Below are positions 25,001 to 33,965 of a stretch of 64,000 nucleotides of DNA, one piece after another. The notes beneath the pieces were generated by a model. That model had not been told where the DNA came from. It did no database searches and was given only the letters and a program-made list of their open reading frames with translations. This stretch comes from Pseudarthrobacter chlorophenolicus A6. GTDB taxonomy: Bacteria; Actinomycetota; Actinomycetes; Actinomycetales; Micrococcaceae. The first letter of the stretch is position 1, and each line of letters starts with the position of its first letter. Location of the stretch: positions 2,366,980 through 2,430,979 of the forward strand of contig NC_011886.1 in NCBI RefSeq assembly GCF_000022025.1, in the 5' to 3' direction. The position numbers and the translations under genes were made by a program.

Positions 25001-26007
25001 AGCCGCATCCTCCACAGCGCGGCGCCGAGCGTTATCCCGGAGAGGACGGCCACCCACAATGGAAGTGCCGGCTGGTCCGAGACCACCGCCCTCGGGGCGC
25101 CTTTCAAAGCGGCGGCCTCAGTTTCCTGCACTGCGGCAACAATTCCCGGTACTGCCCCGGGATTGTCGAGTGCGTAGTAGGACCCGCCCGTGGATTCAGC
25201 TGCCACGCGAAGCTGCGCCCCCGGTTGCCCGGCATCGGAACCGTAGTCCAGATCCCCCGGGTTCAATGCGTACACGCGGACTGTCCTGTCCTTGGCAAGC
25301 GCCGAGGCCTGCGGAAGCGTCAGGATCGGATTGCCGGATACGTAGTTGTCAGTGGCCAGGACCACCGACCGTGAGCGCTTCACTGCGGGGTTGTCCGCCG
25401 CTGCGTCACTGTCCTGGGTGCGGGGGAAACCGTTGAGGCAGGAGGCAAGCCCGTCGCCAATGAGCGAAGAGCCGCGGCCGCCCCAGGTGCCGTCCAGGAA
25501 ACCGGAGCTGCCAGGTTTGCCGTCGAAGGCGTCGCGTGCCAGCAGCAGCTGGTCGCGGGCATAGCCGTAATCGTCCGTCAGCGGGAAGACCTGGCTGCCG
25601 GTGCTGTCGAAGATGGTCAGGCCGATCCGTTCACCGTCGAATTCCCGGGCCAGTTCGGCGAAGACGTCCACCACGGCGGCGTCGGCGCTGCTCATGGAGC
25701 CCGAAACGTCCAGGCACAGCATGATGTCCCGGTTGCGCTGCTCCGGCACCGTGGTGGTGAGCTGGACGGGCCGCGCAGCTGCCACAGCGGCCGATGCCAG
25801 CAGCGCGGCGCAGGCAAGCCCTGCCACGGCGAGCCACCGGCGGTGGCGGCGCAGGGCGTCCTGGTATTCAGGCAGCATGGTGAGGCGGTCGCTGTGGGCG
25901 GCAGGCCGGCGTCGTACGCCTGCCTTACCGTTCCGGAGGGCGGCCCACGCTGCCGCGGCGGCCGCAACTGCCGCTGCGGGAAGCAGCCACCAGAACATCA
26001 GCTCCAT
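24997..26007 (-). CDS. VWA-domain membrane protein (BatA-like)
   Basis: 336-aa protein with two N-terminal membrane helices (about residues 4-24 and 58-78), a VWA domain with a canonical MIDAS site DVSGSMSS near residue 99, and a C-terminal helix (LPLWVAVLSGITLGAALW). This is the BatA layout: the VWA domain faces outward between membrane segments. It overlaps both neighbours and belongs to the MoxR-DUF58-(small)-VWA-VWA-TPR operon, which is thought to assemble or check envelope complexes. Confidence 0.85.
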   Translation of the reverse strand: MELMFWWLLPAAAVAAAAAAWAALRNGKAGVRRRPAAHSDRLTMLPEYQDALRRHRRWLAVAGLACAALLASAAVAAARPVQLTTTVPEQRNRDIMLCLDVSGSMSSADAAVVDVFAELAREFDGERIGLTIFDSTGSQVFPLTDDYGYARDQLLLARDAFDGKPGSSGFLDGTWGGRGSSLIGDGLASCLNGFPRTQDSDAAADNPAVKRSRSVVLATDNYVSGNPILTLPQASALAKDRTVRVYALNPGDLDYGSDAGQPGAQLRVAAESTGGSYYALDNPGAVPGIVAAVQETEAAALKGAPRAVVSDQPALPLWVAVLSGITLGAALWRMRL

Positions 26008-26468
26008 GCCCGCACCATCTCCCGGGCCGTGGCCGCGGTGGCCGAGACGGGCGGCAGCGGTTCCGGGCCGAATTCCCCCGGGTAGATGGCGCCGACGGCG
26101 GCGGCAGCCGCGGGCAGGGGGTGCCGTTGCAGGTCGGCGTGCGTCATCCGCGGGGCGTCCACTCCCGAGGCGTCCCGGACGAAGCGGCGCAGCAGGTGGC
26201 TGATGTCCTGATGGGCGGCACGGGCCTCCGTGGTGCCGGCGGCGGCGTCCTGTTCTGCGTCATTGATGCGCTGGATGTAGGCGGCCTTGAGGGCAGCGAG
26301 ATCCGTGAGCTGGGCGGGCCGCAGGTTAGCGCGGGAGGGCCGTGGCTGGCGGGTGGAAGCGAAAACGAAGACGTACCAGGCGGCCACGAGCACTATCAGG
26401 GCGAAGCCGGCCCACATCCATGCCGGGCTGTACTGGAGGGGGCCGAAAAAGGCGGGCTCATCCTGCAC
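25998..26468 (-). CDS. Single-pass membrane protein between DUF58 and VWA genes
   Basis: 156-aa protein. One N-terminal helix at about residues 14-36 (AWMWAGFALIVLVAAWYVFV) is followed by a cytosolic helical domain with RHxxLR-like features (DISHLLRRFVRDASGVDAPRMT). It corresponds to the DUF4381-type component of MoxR clusters. The start is GTG at 26468, overlapping the DUF58 stop by 11 bp with GGAAAGG upstream; a longer frame to 27002 lies wholly inside the DUF58 gene and is rejected. It overlaps the next VWA gene by 10 bp. Confidence 0.75.
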   Translation of the reverse strand: MQDEPAFFGPLQYSPAWMWAGFALIVLVAAWYVFVFASTRQPRPSRANLRPAQLTDLAALKAAYIQRINDAEQDAAAGTTEARAAHQDISHLLRRFVRDASGVDAPRMTHADLQRHPLPAAAAAVGAIYPGEFGPEPLPPVSATAATAREMVRAWS

Positions 26469-27351
26469 GGCGGTGCCTTTCCAGGAGCGCAAAGAGCGCG
26501 CTGACAACGTCCCGGCTGCCGTCAACGGTCCCTTCGGTGATGCCGGCCCGGCGCAGCATGGTGTTCCGGGCTGCATCCCTTTCGTCCGTGGCGGCGGCGT
26601 AGGCGGCGGCAATGGCCTCCGTGGCGGCAAGGTGCATCGGGAGGACAGCCGAGTCATTGACGCTGAAATACCCGGCTCCGTCACAGGGCGCGGCTCCGGA
26701 GGGCACCAGTTCAGCGTCCCGGATGGTGAGCCAAAGGATTTCGTGCTGCGCACGGAGCCTGCGGAGTAACTGCTCCAGGGCGGGGGACGCCGGGATTTCG
26801 TCCGCGACGACAAAGAGGAGGTTGCGTCCCTTGACGGTGCGCGCCACGTGGTCCAGCTGGTCCTCGATCCTGCTGGGGGCGGCCTCCAGGCCGGCACGGG
26901 AGTGGACGTGCCGGAGGAGCCGTTCCAGGTGGGCTTCGCCGGCCTTCGCGGGGATGGTGCCGGTGGCAGCCGAGTCACCGCTGACCAGGCCCACCACGTC
27001 ACCGTGCCGGTACGCCAGGTAGCCGGCCACGCCCAGGGCCATGACGGCGATGTCCTTCTTAACCTCGCCTGACCGCGAGACAGCTGCCATGTTCCGCCCC
27101 GTGTCCGTGACCAGGATGACCGTTTGCCGCCGGACCGCCACGTAGCGGCGGATCAACGGCGACCCATGCCGGGCCGAGGCTTTCCAGTCGATATCGCGGA
27201 CTTCGTCGCCGGGCACGTAGGCGCGCAGGTCATCAAAGTCGAGGCTGCGTCCGCGGAAGACTGAACCGTACTCGCCGTCGAGCATTCCCCGGGCTTTGCG
27301 GTGGGCGAAGATGGCCATCTTCGATTTCACCCTGTGCAGCAGGCTGGTCAT
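26458..27351 (-). CDS. DUF58 domain-containing protein
   Basis: 297-aa soluble protein. The DUF58 signature is clear: SVFRGRSLDFDDLRAYVPGD, VRDIDWKASARHG and LIRRYVAVRR at about residues 27-75, followed by a VWA-like fold (TVILVTDTGRNMAA). It is the usual partner of a MoxR ATPase, placed 10 bp after moxR here. It is thought to link the ATPase to the membrane VWA proteins. Confidence 0.9.
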   Translation of the reverse strand: MTSLLHRVKSKMAIFAHRKARGMLDGEYGSVFRGRSLDFDDLRAYVPGDEVRDIDWKASARHGSPLIRRYVAVRRQTVILVTDTGRNMAAVSRSGEVKKDIAVMALGVAGYLAYRHGDVVGLVSGDSAATGTIPAKAGEAHLERLLRHVHSRAGLEAAPSRIEDQLDHVARTVKGRNLLFVVADEIPASPALEQLLRRLRAQHEILWLTIRDAELVPSGAAPCDGAGYFSVNDSAVLPMHLAATEAIAAAYAAATDERDAARNTMLRRAGITEGTVDGSRDVVSALFALLERHRRAG

Positions 27352-27361
27352 TGCGGCGGCC

Positions 27362-28369
27362 TCAGGGTGTCTGGACGGCAGCGACGACGGCGTCGATCAC
27401 CGTTTCCACCGGCACCTGCTCCGCGACGGCGTCAAAGTTGAGGATGATCCGGTGGCGCAGCACCCGGTGCGCGAGGGCCTTGACGTCCTCCGGAATAACG
27501 TGGTCGCGGCCGTGCAGGAGAGCCACGGCCCGCGCAGCCTGGCTGAAGGCGATGCTGGCACGGGGGCTGGCGCCGAACTCGATGAAGTCCGCCAGCCGCC
27601 GGTCAATGTACTGGCCCGCGTTGCGGGTGACGAACACCAGGCCCACGATGTAGTTGACGATCGCAGGGTCGAGATAGATGCGCCGGACCAGGTCCTGGGC
27701 GGCCCTGACCGCGTCCAACGAAACAGCGGCGGCCGGCACCTGCTCCGGGCTGAACACGCCGGCGTCGATGCGCCTGATGATTTCGGCTTCTTCCGCCGGC
27801 GACGGATAGTCGAGCACGTCCTTGAGCATGAACCTGTCCATCTGGGCTTCGGGCAGCTGATAGGTGCCTTCCTGCTCGATGGGGTTTTGCGTGGCGAGCA
27901 CCAGGAACGGGGACGGCAGTTTGTAGTCCTGGCCGCCGATGGACGTTTGCCGCTCCTGCATGGCTTCGAGCATGGCGCTTTGGGTTTTGGCGCTGGAGCG
28001 GTTGATCTCGTCCAGCAGCACGATATTGGCGTGGACCGGACCCAGCTGCGTGACGAAAGTGCCCTTGGCGGCATCGTAGATCTGCGTTCCCACGATGTCG
28101 CTGGGCAGGAGGTCCGGTGTGCACTGGATGCGGCGGAATCCTGCGCTGACCGCCTCCGCCACAGTCTGGGCTGCCGTGGTTTTGGCCAGCCCGGGGACAC
28201 TTTCGAGCAGGACGTGGCCGCCGGTCAGCAGGCCGACCAGCAGGGACTCGCGGAGCCTGGCCTGGCCCACCACCTTGGCGTCAAAGCTGCGGGAAATGCC
28301 GGCCACCACCTGCTGCGCCCTGGCCAGTTCGGCCGGTTCGATTCCCGCGGACGCGCTGGTTTGAAGCAC
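27362..28369 (-). CDS. MoxR family AAA+ ATPase
   Basis: 335-aa AAA+ chaperone. Walker A is LESVPGLAKTT (about residues 55-65), Walker B IVLLDEINRSS, sensor 1 FLVLATQNPIEQEG, and sensor 2 region SPRASIAFSQAAR. The start is GTG at 28369. It opens a six-gene operon with DUF58, a small membrane protein, two VWA proteins and a TPR-like protein. MoxR proteins help mature or activate extracytoplasmic or metal-containing complexes. Confidence 0.93.
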   Translation of the reverse strand: MLQTSASAGIEPAELARAQQVVAGISRSFDAKVVGQARLRESLLVGLLTGGHVLLESVPGLAKTTAAQTVAEAVSAGFRRIQCTPDLLPSDIVGTQIYDAAKGTFVTQLGPVHANIVLLDEINRSSAKTQSAMLEAMQERQTSIGGQDYKLPSPFLVLATQNPIEQEGTYQLPEAQMDRFMLKDVLDYPSPAEEAEIIRRIDAGVFSPEQVPAAAVSLDAVRAAQDLVRRIYLDPAIVNYIVGLVFVTRNAGQYIDRRLADFIEFGASPRASIAFSQAARAVALLHGRDHVIPEDVKALAHRVLRHRIILNFDAVAEQVPVETVIDAVVAAVQTP

Positions 28370-28508
28370 TGGATTCCCCCTGGTGGCTGATCGTAGGGCG
28401 GCGGGCCTGCCCGCCGCGCTCCGCCAGCAATCCTATCCACATCCGGTGCGCCACGTCCCGGAAAGCCGGCCTCGATGGGGACCCCTCCCCATCCAGGACA
28501 CGCAGGTC

Positions 28509-28520
28509 TATCCTTTTGCC
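28509..28520 (+). promoter_or_regulatory. Leaderless -10 element before the small acidic gene
   Basis: TATCCT (28509-28514) ends 6 nt before the ATG at 28521. No Shine-Dalgarno sequence. Confidence 0.5.
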
Positions 28521-28724
28521 ATGAGCGAGCTTCCAGCCAGTTACAAGGAATTTCTTTCCGACAAAAGCGAGCTGTTCATCAGCACGGTAAAGCCTGTCCT
28601 GCAGCAGTCGGCAGCGGACAAGCTCCACGGTGTCCGGGTCACCTACAACCCCGGATCCACCGGCCACCAGGCGCATGTGGATGACACCCTGCCGTTCGGC
28701 GTGGTTTTCGAGGACATCGACTGA
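28521..28724 (+). CDS. Small conserved-looking soluble protein
   Basis: 67-aa protein starting at the ATG after a leaderless -10. It has an amphipathic helical start (SELPASYKEFLSDKSELF), a short strand region (GVRVTYNPGSTGHQAHVDDT) and an acidic end (GVVFEDID). No cysteine, signal peptide or membrane helix. Lone gene on the plus strand between the divergent MoxR operon and the convergent ROK gene. Function unknown; reading frame bias supports a real gene. Confidence 0.65.
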   Translation: MSELPASYKEFLSDKSELFISTVKPVLQQSAADKLHGVRVTYNPGSTGHQAHVDDTLPFGVVFEDID

Positions 28725-28753
28725 AGCGGCGAAACCGGCCGGGCGCGGCGCCC

Positions 28754-30007
28754 CTAACTTTCCAGCAGGAGCCGCTGCGCCCGTGGCGCCAGGGTGTGTT
28801 CGAGGACCAGTGACGCTGCCCCGATGGCACCCACGTCTTCGCCCACTCCTGTGCCCACCACCTCGATGGGGTGGATGAGCCGCGCGGCGCTGTTCGCCTC
28901 CAGCAGCGCAGGCACCTTGGCCAGGAACCGGTCGGCCATGCCGCTCCAGAAGGGGCCGCCGAACACCACCCGCTCCACGTCCAGGGTGTTGGTCACCACG
29001 GAAATAGCGCGGGCCACCAGGGTGGCGGATTTGTCGATGATGGCCACGGCGCGTTCGTCGCCGGCGTCGGCCAGTTCGCACAACCGGGCGAAGCTCTGCT
29101 GCACCTCCGCGCCGCTGTTGCCGGGACGGGTGCCGTCCAGGATGCCCGCGGCCTCCGCCTCAGCCACCAGGACCTGCGGGATGCAGGACGATTTAACACA
29201 GCCGCGCAGCCCGCAATCGCACGGGGGGCCATCCGGGTCCACCATGATGTGGCCGATTTCCCCGGCGTTGCCTGACGTGCCGCGGATGACTTCGTCATTG
29301 AGGACAATGCCGCAGCCGATGCCGGTGCCCATGTACATGAACACGAAGCTGCCTGCCCCGCTTGGGCCGCCGGCCCAGGTTTCCGCCACGGCGGCGCTGG
29401 TGACGTCCTTGTCCACCAGGACGGAGTATCCGGTGGCCTCGGACAGCGCGTTGCGCAACTCCACCCGGTCCCACCCCGGAAGCAGCGGCGGGTCCACCAC
29501 GGTCCCGTTGTCCAGGTCGATGGGGCCCGGCGCCGCCACGCCAAGTCCGGCGATCCGGTCCCGGTCGACGCCGGATTCCTCCACTACCCGGGCAACCTGC
29601 GCGGCGATGGTGGCAATGACGGCTGACGGATCGTTGCCGCCGGGAGTGTCGATCCGCGCGTGCTGGACGACTGATCCCACCAGGTCCATGACCACGAAGG
29701 TGGTCACGGCAGGGTCGAGGTGGACGCCGACGGCGTACATGCCCTTGGGGTTGAGGCGGAGGATGGTCCGGGGCTTGCCCGGGCCGCTGCCTTCCTTGCC
29801 CGCTTCGACAATCAGGTTCTGGTCCAGCAGCCGGCGGGAGATGTTGGAGATGGTCTGCGGAGACAATCCCACGATCTGGGCCAGCTCAACCCGGCTGAGT
29901 CCGCCCGATGTCCGGCGGATGGCGTCAAGGATGACTGTGAGGTTGAAATCCCCCATCCGTGGCAGGTTGGTTCCGCGCCTCGGTGAGGATTGGCGGATTT
30001 CAGACAC
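28754..30007 (-). CDS. ROK family transcriptional regulator
   Basis: 417-aa NagC/XylR-type regulator. A winged HTH is near residues 25-65 (SRVELAQIVGLSPQTISNISRR), then the ROK sugar-kinase-like fold with GLGVAAPGPIDLDNG, FMYMGTGIGCGIVLN and the ROK zinc motif CDCGLRGC. Such proteins sense a sugar or sugar phosphate and repress uptake or catabolic genes. The start is GTG at 30007 with AGGGG 5 nt before it. No sugar operon adjoins it in the window, so the target is unknown. Confidence 0.92.
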   Translation of the reverse strand: MSEIRQSSPRRGTNLPRMGDFNLTVILDAIRRTSGGLSRVELAQIVGLSPQTISNISRRLLDQNLIVEAGKEGSGPGKPRTILRLNPKGMYAVGVHLDPAVTTFVVMDLVGSVVQHARIDTPGGNDPSAVIATIAAQVARVVEESGVDRDRIAGLGVAAPGPIDLDNGTVVDPPLLPGWDRVELRNALSEATGYSVLVDKDVTSAAVAETWAGGPSGAGSFVFMYMGTGIGCGIVLNDEVIRGTSGNAGEIGHIMVDPDGPPCDCGLRGCVKSSCIPQVLVAEAEAAGILDGTRPGNSGAEVQQSFARLCELADAGDERAVAIIDKSATLVARAISVVTNTLDVERVVFGGPFWSGMADRFLAKVPALLEANSAARLIHPIEVVGTGVGEDVGAIGAASLVLEHTLAPRAQRLLLES

Positions 30008-30120
30008 GGTTACCCCTAAACGTCTTGGGCCACGTAGTTGTGGTGCTGCTTGAATCGTACGTTACGCGTGGGCACAGACCCATAGCCGGGTTGGCTGCCC
30101 GGCGTGGCGGCGGTCCGGGG

Positions 30121-31293
30121 CTATCCGGCGGACCGCCGGACACTGCGCGCCACAGTGAATTTGGGGTTGTTCCCTTCCACTGTGGTGGGTCCCACCGCCC
30201 GTTCCAGCGCAGGAAGATAGGGCAGGTGCCTGTTGTAGACGGTCCAGAGTTCACCCCCGGGAGCCAGGACCCGGCCGGCCGCCTCAATCAGCTTCAGGCC
30301 CGCACCCGCATGGACCCCTGCGCCTACGTGGAACGGCGGATTCAGGAGGACAAGGTCAGCGCTGGCATCGGCCATGGTGCTAAGGGCATCATCCTGCAGT
30401 GCGCTGATCCGCCCGTCGAGCCCGTTGGCCCGGGCAGTAGCGAGTGCTGAGGCAACAGCCGCGGCCGATTGGTCCGTGGCGGTCACCTTTGCCTCCGGGT
30501 ACGTCCTGGCGTACATGGCGGCGAGGATTCCCGTTCCGCAGCCGAGGTCCACCGCGTGCCGGGCCGGTTTCATGGCCGGAAGGAACGTCAGCAGGAACCG
30601 GGTGCCGATGTCCAGTTTGGGGCCGGCGAACACGGCTCCGTGGGCTGCGACGTCCAGGCCGAGTTCGTCGAGGTGCACGACGGCGGGAAAGGACGTGGGC
30701 GGCTGGCCCGCCTTCGAGTGGGACGCCACAATGACGCGGGACTTTTGCCGGGCGAGCTGGGGCTGGACCGAGTCAAAATACCGCTCGAGGACGCCATTCA
30801 TGCCGAGCGACATGTGTTTCACCCGTCCGCCTGCGAGGATGAGGGCCCCGGGCGCGGCATGGCGGGCAACCGTGGCAGCCACTTCATCCAGCTCGGCCAG
30901 GGTTTTTGGCAACTGCAGCAGCACCGTGTCCGCCCCGGTGAGGAGTTCGGCGCCGAGCGGCAACTGGCGGAATTCCGGCACCCGGCCGCTGCCGGCGTCG
31001 TCCGTCTCCTGTGTTGCCTGCCAGGCGCGGGCGTTTTGCTGGAGCGCGCGTTCTCCGGTGACCAGGTCCTGGTGCACGCGCAGCGTACCCGGAGCCAGCA
31101 GGTCCAGGGCGCCCAGGGTGAGGGCACCATAGCGGTCGCCGATGACTGTGACAGCACTGCCGGGGCGGACTGTAGCTGCGGCGGTTTCCAGGAGGAGCCT
31201 GTCCGTGGCATCCCACGCCTGAAGGTTGGGGGCCTCCACGTCAGGGTGCCGCCGAAGGACCCCGAAGATCCGGTCAAGACTGTCTGTTGCCAC
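30121..31293 (-). CDS. RsmC/RlmG-like rRNA (guanine-N2) methyltransferase family protein
   Basis: 390-aa class I methyltransferase with a duplicated-fold layout: a degenerate N-terminal half and a catalytic C-terminal half with SAM motif VDLGCGTGILAAMYA and the substrate motif NPPFH (LVLLNPPFHVGAGVHAG). NPPFH is typical of enzymes that methylate the exocyclic amine of guanine in rRNA (RsmC, RlmG). Start GTG 31293 with AGGGAA upstream; a longer frame to 31605 is rejected because it runs into the neighbouring gene. Exact rRNA site is not deducible. Confidence 0.88.
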   Translation of the reverse strand: MATDSLDRIFGVLRRHPDVEAPNLQAWDATDRLLLETAAATVRPGSAVTVIGDRYGALTLGALDLLAPGTLRVHQDLVTGERALQQNARAWQATQETDDAGSGRVPEFRQLPLGAELLTGADTVLLQLPKTLAELDEVAATVARHAAPGALILAGGRVKHMSLGMNGVLERYFDSVQPQLARQKSRVIVASHSKAGQPPTSFPAVVHLDELGLDVAAHGAVFAGPKLDIGTRFLLTFLPAMKPARHAVDLGCGTGILAAMYARTYPEAKVTATDQSAAAVASALATARANGLDGRISALQDDALSTMADASADLVLLNPPFHVGAGVHAGAGLKLIEAAGRVLAPGGELWTVYNRHLPYLPALERAVGPTTVEGNNPKFTVARSVRRSAG

Positions 31294-31367
31294 GTGTTCC
31301 CTGCCGTTGTTCCTAAGCTGCGGGGTGTCTTCCACCCGCACATTGTTCGTTGTCCGCTCCCTCGGGG

Positions 31368-32450
31368 TCAGCCCCAAGGCACCGGCTCCGCTGCCGGCGC
31401 CAATCCGGGCAGTTTGAGAATCGCCGCCACTGCCGCCCGGCCGGCCCGGTTGGCGCCGATGGTGGACGACGACGGGCCGTAGCCCACCAGGTGGACGCGC
31501 GGCTCGGCTGCCACCTGTGTCCCGTCCATGGCGATTCCGCCGCCCGGCCCGCGAAGGTGCAGCGGAGCCAGGTGTTCCAACTCTGCCCGGAACCCCGTGG
31601 CCCACAGGATGGCGTCCGCCGCGAGGAATCCGCCGTCCGCCAGCCGGACGCCACCGGGCTCGATGGCGGTGAACATCGGCTGCCTGTCCAGGGCGCCGCG
31701 GGCCGCAGCGGCCCGTAGCGCCGGGGTCCGGATCAGCCCGGTCACCGACACCACGCTTTGTGGCGGCAGGCCTTTCCGGACCCGCTCCTCTACGAGTGCC
31801 ACCGCGTCGTGCCCGGCGCGGGCGTCGAATTCGTCGTCGCGCCAGACAGGCTCACGGCGGGTAAACCAGCTCGTGGAGGTGACCTGGGAGATCTCGTCCA
31901 GGAGGCCGACAGCCGAAACGCCGCCGCCCACCACAATGACATGCTTGCCCAAAAATTCGGTGGCGGAGACGTAATCCGCCACGTGCAACTGCCTGCCACG
32001 GAAGCTGTTCCGCCCCGGGTAAATGGGCCAGAACGGCCTGGTCCAAGTGCCCGTGGCATTGATGAGTGCCCGGGCGCTCCAGTCCCCGATGGACGTAACC
32101 ACGCGGAGCCGGCCAGCAGGGTCGTCGTCCTCGCGGCTGACCGAAGAGACCTTGACGGGCCTCCGGACCGTCAGCCCCAGTTCCTGTTCGTAGTCCCCGA
32201 AGTAGCGGGTGAGGAATTCGGAACTGGGTTCGCGGGGATCCACTGCGGGCTTGGCGATGCCCGGCAAATCGCTGATTCCGTTGACGGTGCCCATGCGGAG
32301 GCTCTTCCAGCGGTGGCGCCATGCGCCGCCGGGCCCGGCCTCGGCGTCGAACATCTCATATGCAAGCCCTCGGCGCTGCAGGTGGAAGGCGGCCGATAGT
32401 CCGGCCTGCCCCGCGCCGATCACCACAACATCGGTTCGGGCAGCAATCAC
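31368..32450 (-). CDS. Flavin-containing monooxygenase-like NAD(P)/FAD oxidoreductase
   Basis: 360-aa flavoprotein with two nucleotide-binding motifs: VVIGAGQAGLSAAFHL (FAD, residues 9-24) and HVIVVGGGVSAVGLL (NADPH, about residues 169-183), plus the ATG-like segment ILWATGFRAELEH and the C-terminal VHLVGYGPSSSTIGANRAGR. The overall shape matches group B flavin monooxygenases that oxygenate soft nucleophiles or ketones. The GTG start sits 6 nt after TATCAT with no separate ribosome-binding site (leaderless). It diverges from the second Cfa-type gene. Substrate unknown. Confidence 0.88.
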   Translation of the reverse strand: MIAARTDVVVIGAGQAGLSAAFHLQRRGLAYEMFDAEAGPGGAWRHRWKSLRMGTVNGISDLPGIAKPAVDPREPSSEFLTRYFGDYEQELGLTVRRPVKVSSVSREDDDPAGRLRVVTSIGDWSARALINATGTWTRPFWPIYPGRNSFRGRQLHVADYVSATEFLGKHVIVVGGGVSAVGLLDEISQVTSTSWFTRREPVWRDDEFDARAGHDAVALVEERVRKGLPPQSVVSVTGLIRTPALRAAAARGALDRQPMFTAIEPGGVRLADGGFLAADAILWATGFRAELEHLAPLHLRGPGGGIAMDGTQVAAEPRVHLVGYGPSSSTIGANRAGRAAVAAILKLPGLAPAAEPVPWG

Positions 32451-32462
32451 TCCCCCATGATA
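32451..32462 (-). promoter_or_regulatory. Leaderless -10 element before the flavin monooxygenase-like gene
   Basis: On the minus strand TATCAT (32462-32457) is followed by 6 nt and GTG at 32450. Confidence 0.5.
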
Positions 32463-32530
32463 GCCGGGCGGGACGTCCGGGCCTTAGGGTGGGCCCATAG
32501 AGGCCCGGCCAGCGATTCCGGAGGACGATA

Positions 32531-33904
32531 ATGGCACCAACAACACGCAGCACGGCGGACAACAGCAGGGGCAGTGCGGCCAGGCTGGCCAAGGCTTTGG
32601 CCATTGTCCTTGGCACGCCTGACGTGCCCTTGCGGCTGAAAGCCTGGGACGGGTCCGAAGCAGGGCCCCGGGACGCTCCCGTCCTGGAATTCCGGTCGCG
32701 CCGGGCGCTGCGGCGGATCCTGTGGTCGCCGGGCCAGTTGGGACTGAGCCGTGCCTATGTGGCCGGAGAGCTGGACGCACCCGGCGATATTTTCGCCGCC
32801 TTCACGGCCTTGAGCTCGGCGGGCAAATTTGCCGAGCCCGGGCCGTTCCGCCGGCCAACCGTTCCTGAGCTCTTGACGCTCGCGGCTACGGCCGTGCAGC
32901 TCGGCGCGGTGGGTCCCAACCCGGCACCTCCGCCCGAAGAGGCCCGTGTCGCCCGTAAGGGCCGGGTGCACTCCCGCCACCGTGATGCCGCGGCCATCTC
33001 CCACCATTACGACGTCGGCAACGACTTTTACGCCCTGGTCCTGGGCAAATCAATGGTCTACTCCTGCGCCGTCTGGGCAGACACCTCCGGCGAGACCAGA
33101 GAGGGCAGCACCGGAGAGAACAGCACGGCCGGCGTCGACGGCCCGGAAGGCCTGGACGGCTTGGATGCTGCTCAGGAGGCCAAGCTGGATCTGGTGTGCC
33201 GGAAGCTGGGCCTGAAGCCCGGGATGCGCGTGCTTGATGTGGGCTGCGGCTGGGGCAGTTTTGCCCTGCACGCGGCGGAAAAGTACGGCGTCACAGTGCT
33301 GGGGGTGACGCTGTCCGCCGAGCAGGCCAACCTGGCACGGAAGCGCGCGGCAGAGGCGGGGCTGACGGAGAAGGTGGAGATCCGGGTACAGGATTACCGG
33401 GACGTGGCGGACGGGCCGTTCGACGCGATCAGCTCCATCGGGATGTCCGAGCATGTGGGGCGTGAGCAGACCCCCGGCTACGCCTCCGCCCTCCATTCGC
33501 TGCTCCGGCCCGGTGGCAGGCTCTTGAACCACGCGATTTCCTGGAATGCCGGCCCCACGGGTCCGGACCCCGATTCGTTCATTCCCCGGTACGTATTTCC
33601 CGACGGCGAGATGATCAGCCTGGGCGAAATGGTGGTGGCGCTCGAGGGAGCGGGGTTTGAGGTCCTGGACGTTGAAGCGTTGCGGCAGCACTACGCCCTG
33701 ACGCTGCGTGCCTGGGTGCGGCGGCTCGAAGCGAACTGGGACCAGGCAGTGGCGCTAACCGGAGTTGGCCGCGCCAGGATCTGGCGGCTGTACATGGCGT
33801 CGAGTGCCATCGGCTTTGACAACGGCCTGACCGGGGTGAACCAGGTCCTGGTACAACGTCCCGGCGGCGCCGAGCCTCCGCTTCGCCGCACGGGGTGGAT
33901 GTAA
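32531..33904 (+). CDS. Second Cfa-family SAM-dependent methyltransferase (cyclopropane fatty acid synthase-like)
   Basis: 457-aa paralogue of the enzyme at 16655. It has the SAM motif VLDVGCGWGSFALHAAEKYG at about residues 232-251, HHYDVGNDFYALVLGKSMVYSC, SSIGMSEHVG, and PRYVFPDGEMISLGEM. A low-complexity insert rich in Gly, Thr and Glu (about residues 184-214) precedes the SAM domain and is absent from the other copy. The ATG is preceded by GGAGGA. It is closer to the mycobacterial UfaA1-type enzymes than the other copy (judgement by eye). Stands alone, ended by the hairpin at 33925. Confidence 0.92.
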   Translation: MAPTTRSTADNSRGSAARLAKALAIVLGTPDVPLRLKAWDGSEAGPRDAPVLEFRSRRALRRILWSPGQLGLSRAYVAGELDAPGDIFAAFTALSSAGKFAEPGPFRRPTVPELLTLAATAVQLGAVGPNPAPPPEEARVARKGRVHSRHRDAAAISHHYDVGNDFYALVLGKSMVYSCAVWADTSGETREGSTGENSTAGVDGPEGLDGLDAAQEAKLDLVCRKLGLKPGMRVLDVGCGWGSFALHAAEKYGVTVLGVTLSAEQANLARKRAAEAGLTEKVEIRVQDYRDVADGPFDAISSIGMSEHVGREQTPGYASALHSLLRPGGRLLNHAISWNAGPTGPDPDSFIPRYVFPDGEMISLGEMVVALEGAGFEVLDVEALRQHYALTLRAWVRRLEANWDQAVALTGVGRARIWRLYMASSAIGFDNGLTGVNQVLVQRPGGAEPPLRRTGWM

Positions 33905-33924
33905 CCCCATCAGCGGAAACGCAA

Positions 33925-33958
33925 AAAAGGGAACCATCACAGGTGATGGTTCCCTTTT
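33925..33958. terminator. Bidirectional terminator between Cfa-type gene and tRNA-Ala
   Basis: AAAAGGGAACCATCAC (33925-33940) pairs perfectly with GTGATGGTTCCCTTTT (33943-33958), with A and T runs on both sides, so it can end transcription in both directions. Confidence 0.88.
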
Positions 33959-33965
33959 CGTTCCG

